From contig SCFE01000038.1 of the NCBI GenBank assembly GCA_004352715.1, forward strand, positions 696,852 through 760,851: 64,000 bases of DNA. The letters are read 5' to 3'. The stretch is from Hofstenia miamia (taxonomy: Eukaryota > Xenacoelomorpha > Acoela). Made by a program: the position numbers and the translations under genes. Every line of letters starts with the position of its first letter. The stretch's first letter is position 1. Below the pieces are notes generated by a model. The model saw only the letters and a list, made by a program, of their open reading frames with translations, was not told the origin of the DNA and made no database searches. Below are positions 63,222 through 64,000 of the stretch, piece after piece.

Positions 63222-63235
63222 TTTTCCCACTATTT
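63222..63235 (+). promoter_or_regulatory. Upstream block shared with the paralogous gene
   Basis: TTTTCCCACTATTT, identical to the block upstream of paralogue A (60828-60815, minus). Confidence 0.45.
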
Positions 63236-63256
63236 TCGAATTGTTAACCAAGTCAG

Positions 63257-63793
63257 ATGAATCTGTTTTGTTTTGTAACCATTCAATTGTACGTACTTTC
63301 ATTTGGCAACTGTATCTGTCAATTTCCTAATGGGAAACAAATACGTTGGGATGTCTATTTTCATGGTGTAGTGGTAGCTCTTGCATCAATTGATGAATAT
63401 ATCCAGCAAAATGATGAATGCTTCTTTCAGTATAGAAAATATCTTACTGGCTTAGTAAAATGGGAATTTTTGCAACACAATGAAAATGGCAAATCATATG
63501 TTGGTGATAATTTGACTTGTAAAGCATTTGACGAACAGTTAAGCTATGCTTCGTTTCAATATTCGCACAATGAAAACATAACCAATAGCGAGGAAGCAGT
63601 AGAAGTGTTTGCGTTCGGAAATAGTAATGCGCATACATTTCGGTTTTATAAAAAGAACTGCTCTATCTATAATCAGGAATCAGGTGGCATTATCTATAAA
63701 CCAGTTCGTGTTCTCCCAGAACTGCCAAATTACAGAATATATCAATCCTGTGTAGGAAATGATTCTGTGACCGTTCAATACTGTGAAAATTGA
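63257..63793 (+). CDS. Small secreted cysteine-containing protein, paralogue B
   Basis: 178 residues. A signal peptide ('MNLFCFVTIQLYVLSFG', ~17 residues) is followed by a mature domain with C19, C21, I-x-W (29-31), C55 in 'CFFQYRKY', W69, C88 and further cysteines near the C-terminus (in 'NCSIYN', 'SCVGN', 'YCEN'), implying disulphide bonds. The even spacing shared with paralogue A shows they arose by duplication. B is longer by a C-terminal segment ('GGIIYKPVRVLPELPNYRIY'). I recognise no named family. It is single-exon as read, with the stop at 63791-63793. It lies divergent to A across the gap and the second Dong-like copy. Function unknown; extracellular by inference. Confidence 0.75.
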   Translation: MNLFCFVTIQLYVLSFGNCICQFPNGKQIRWDVYFHGVVVALASIDEYIQQNDECFFQYRKYLTGLVKWEFLQHNENGKSYVGDNLTCKAFDEQLSYASFQYSHNENITNSEEAVEVFAFGNSNAHTFRFYKKNCSIYNQESGGIIYKPVRVLPELPNYRIYQSCVGNDSVTVQYCEN

Positions 63794-64000
63794 ATTTTCC
63801 ATTGCAATATATTAAAAATGCTTCATGTTATATTTTATATTTGTAAAACCAATATTGAAACCATTATGAAGTACAATTTTCCAATGTTTGCATTTTTATG
63901 TTTATTAAAAATTATAATAATTATTACAAAATCTAAGTAAGGATAAATGTTGAAAGTATCATTACACATATATATATATATATATATATTTCCCGCTTTT
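63794..64000. other. 3' flank of paralogue B
   Basis: AT-rich, with possible AATAAA-like signals and a TA microsatellite at about 63968-63990. Nothing else is seen. Confidence 0.4.

Overview
This window is AT-rich eukaryotic (animal) DNA with long introns, dense microsatellites and many decayed mobile elements. Spliced genes with GT..AG introns, a THAP/P-type transposase, mariner and hAT elements, CR1/Jockey-like and R4/Dong-like non-LTR retrotransposons, and an EcKinase-like (CHK kinase-like) gene point to an invertebrate, most likely an arthropod. That taxonomic call is inference. The sequence is a draft scaffold: it has five gaps of exactly 1000 N (10137-11136, 24286-25285, 41395-42394, 58373-59372, 61923-62922), three shorter N runs (14795-14918, 22730-22750, 25837-25979) and several single-N contig joins (470, 553, 1953, 2241, 16026, 17160, 32032, 36617). 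Several joins sit next to exact duplications, so local order, orientation and copy number need care.

Layout: 1-1.5 kb is a frameshifted non-LTR remnant. 1.8-4.2 kb is a P-element-like transposon with ~30 bp inverted termini and a broken THAP transposase. 4.5-5.7 kb holds a weak two-exon candidate gene. 6.6-8.6 kb is a 5'-truncated non-LTR element with an intact reverse transcriptase ORF, lying between two TAG microsatellite tracts. 11-21 kb is a graveyard of non-LTR fragments on both strands, with a MITE-like insertion. 21.7-26.3 kb is one hAT insertion with a perfect 8 bp target duplication.

30-41 kb carries eight plus-strand exons of a gene whose N-terminus I recognise as KIAA2012-like. 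A truncated EcKinase gene, an exact 814 bp duplication and a dead mariner lie in its introns. 43.7-54.8 kb carries about 20 minus-strand exons, nearly all of symmetric phase 1-1. They encode a charged coiled-coil region followed by tandem 'VFTDP-x-TGK-x-YI' repeats. The junction phases and protein character are consistent with these being the downstream half of the KIAA2012-like gene, placed backwards because the contig between the two 1000-N gaps is inverted. I cannot prove this from the sequence.

56.0-58.0 kb is an R4/Dong-like retrotransposon (RT plus C-terminal restriction-like endonuclease) inserted in a TAA repeat. The 3' end of a second, oppositely oriented copy runs into the gap at 61.8 kb. 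60.5-63.8 kb contains two divergently arranged paralogous genes for small cysteine-containing secreted proteins that also share a block just upstream of their start codons. I saw no tRNA or rRNA gene and no CRISPR array.
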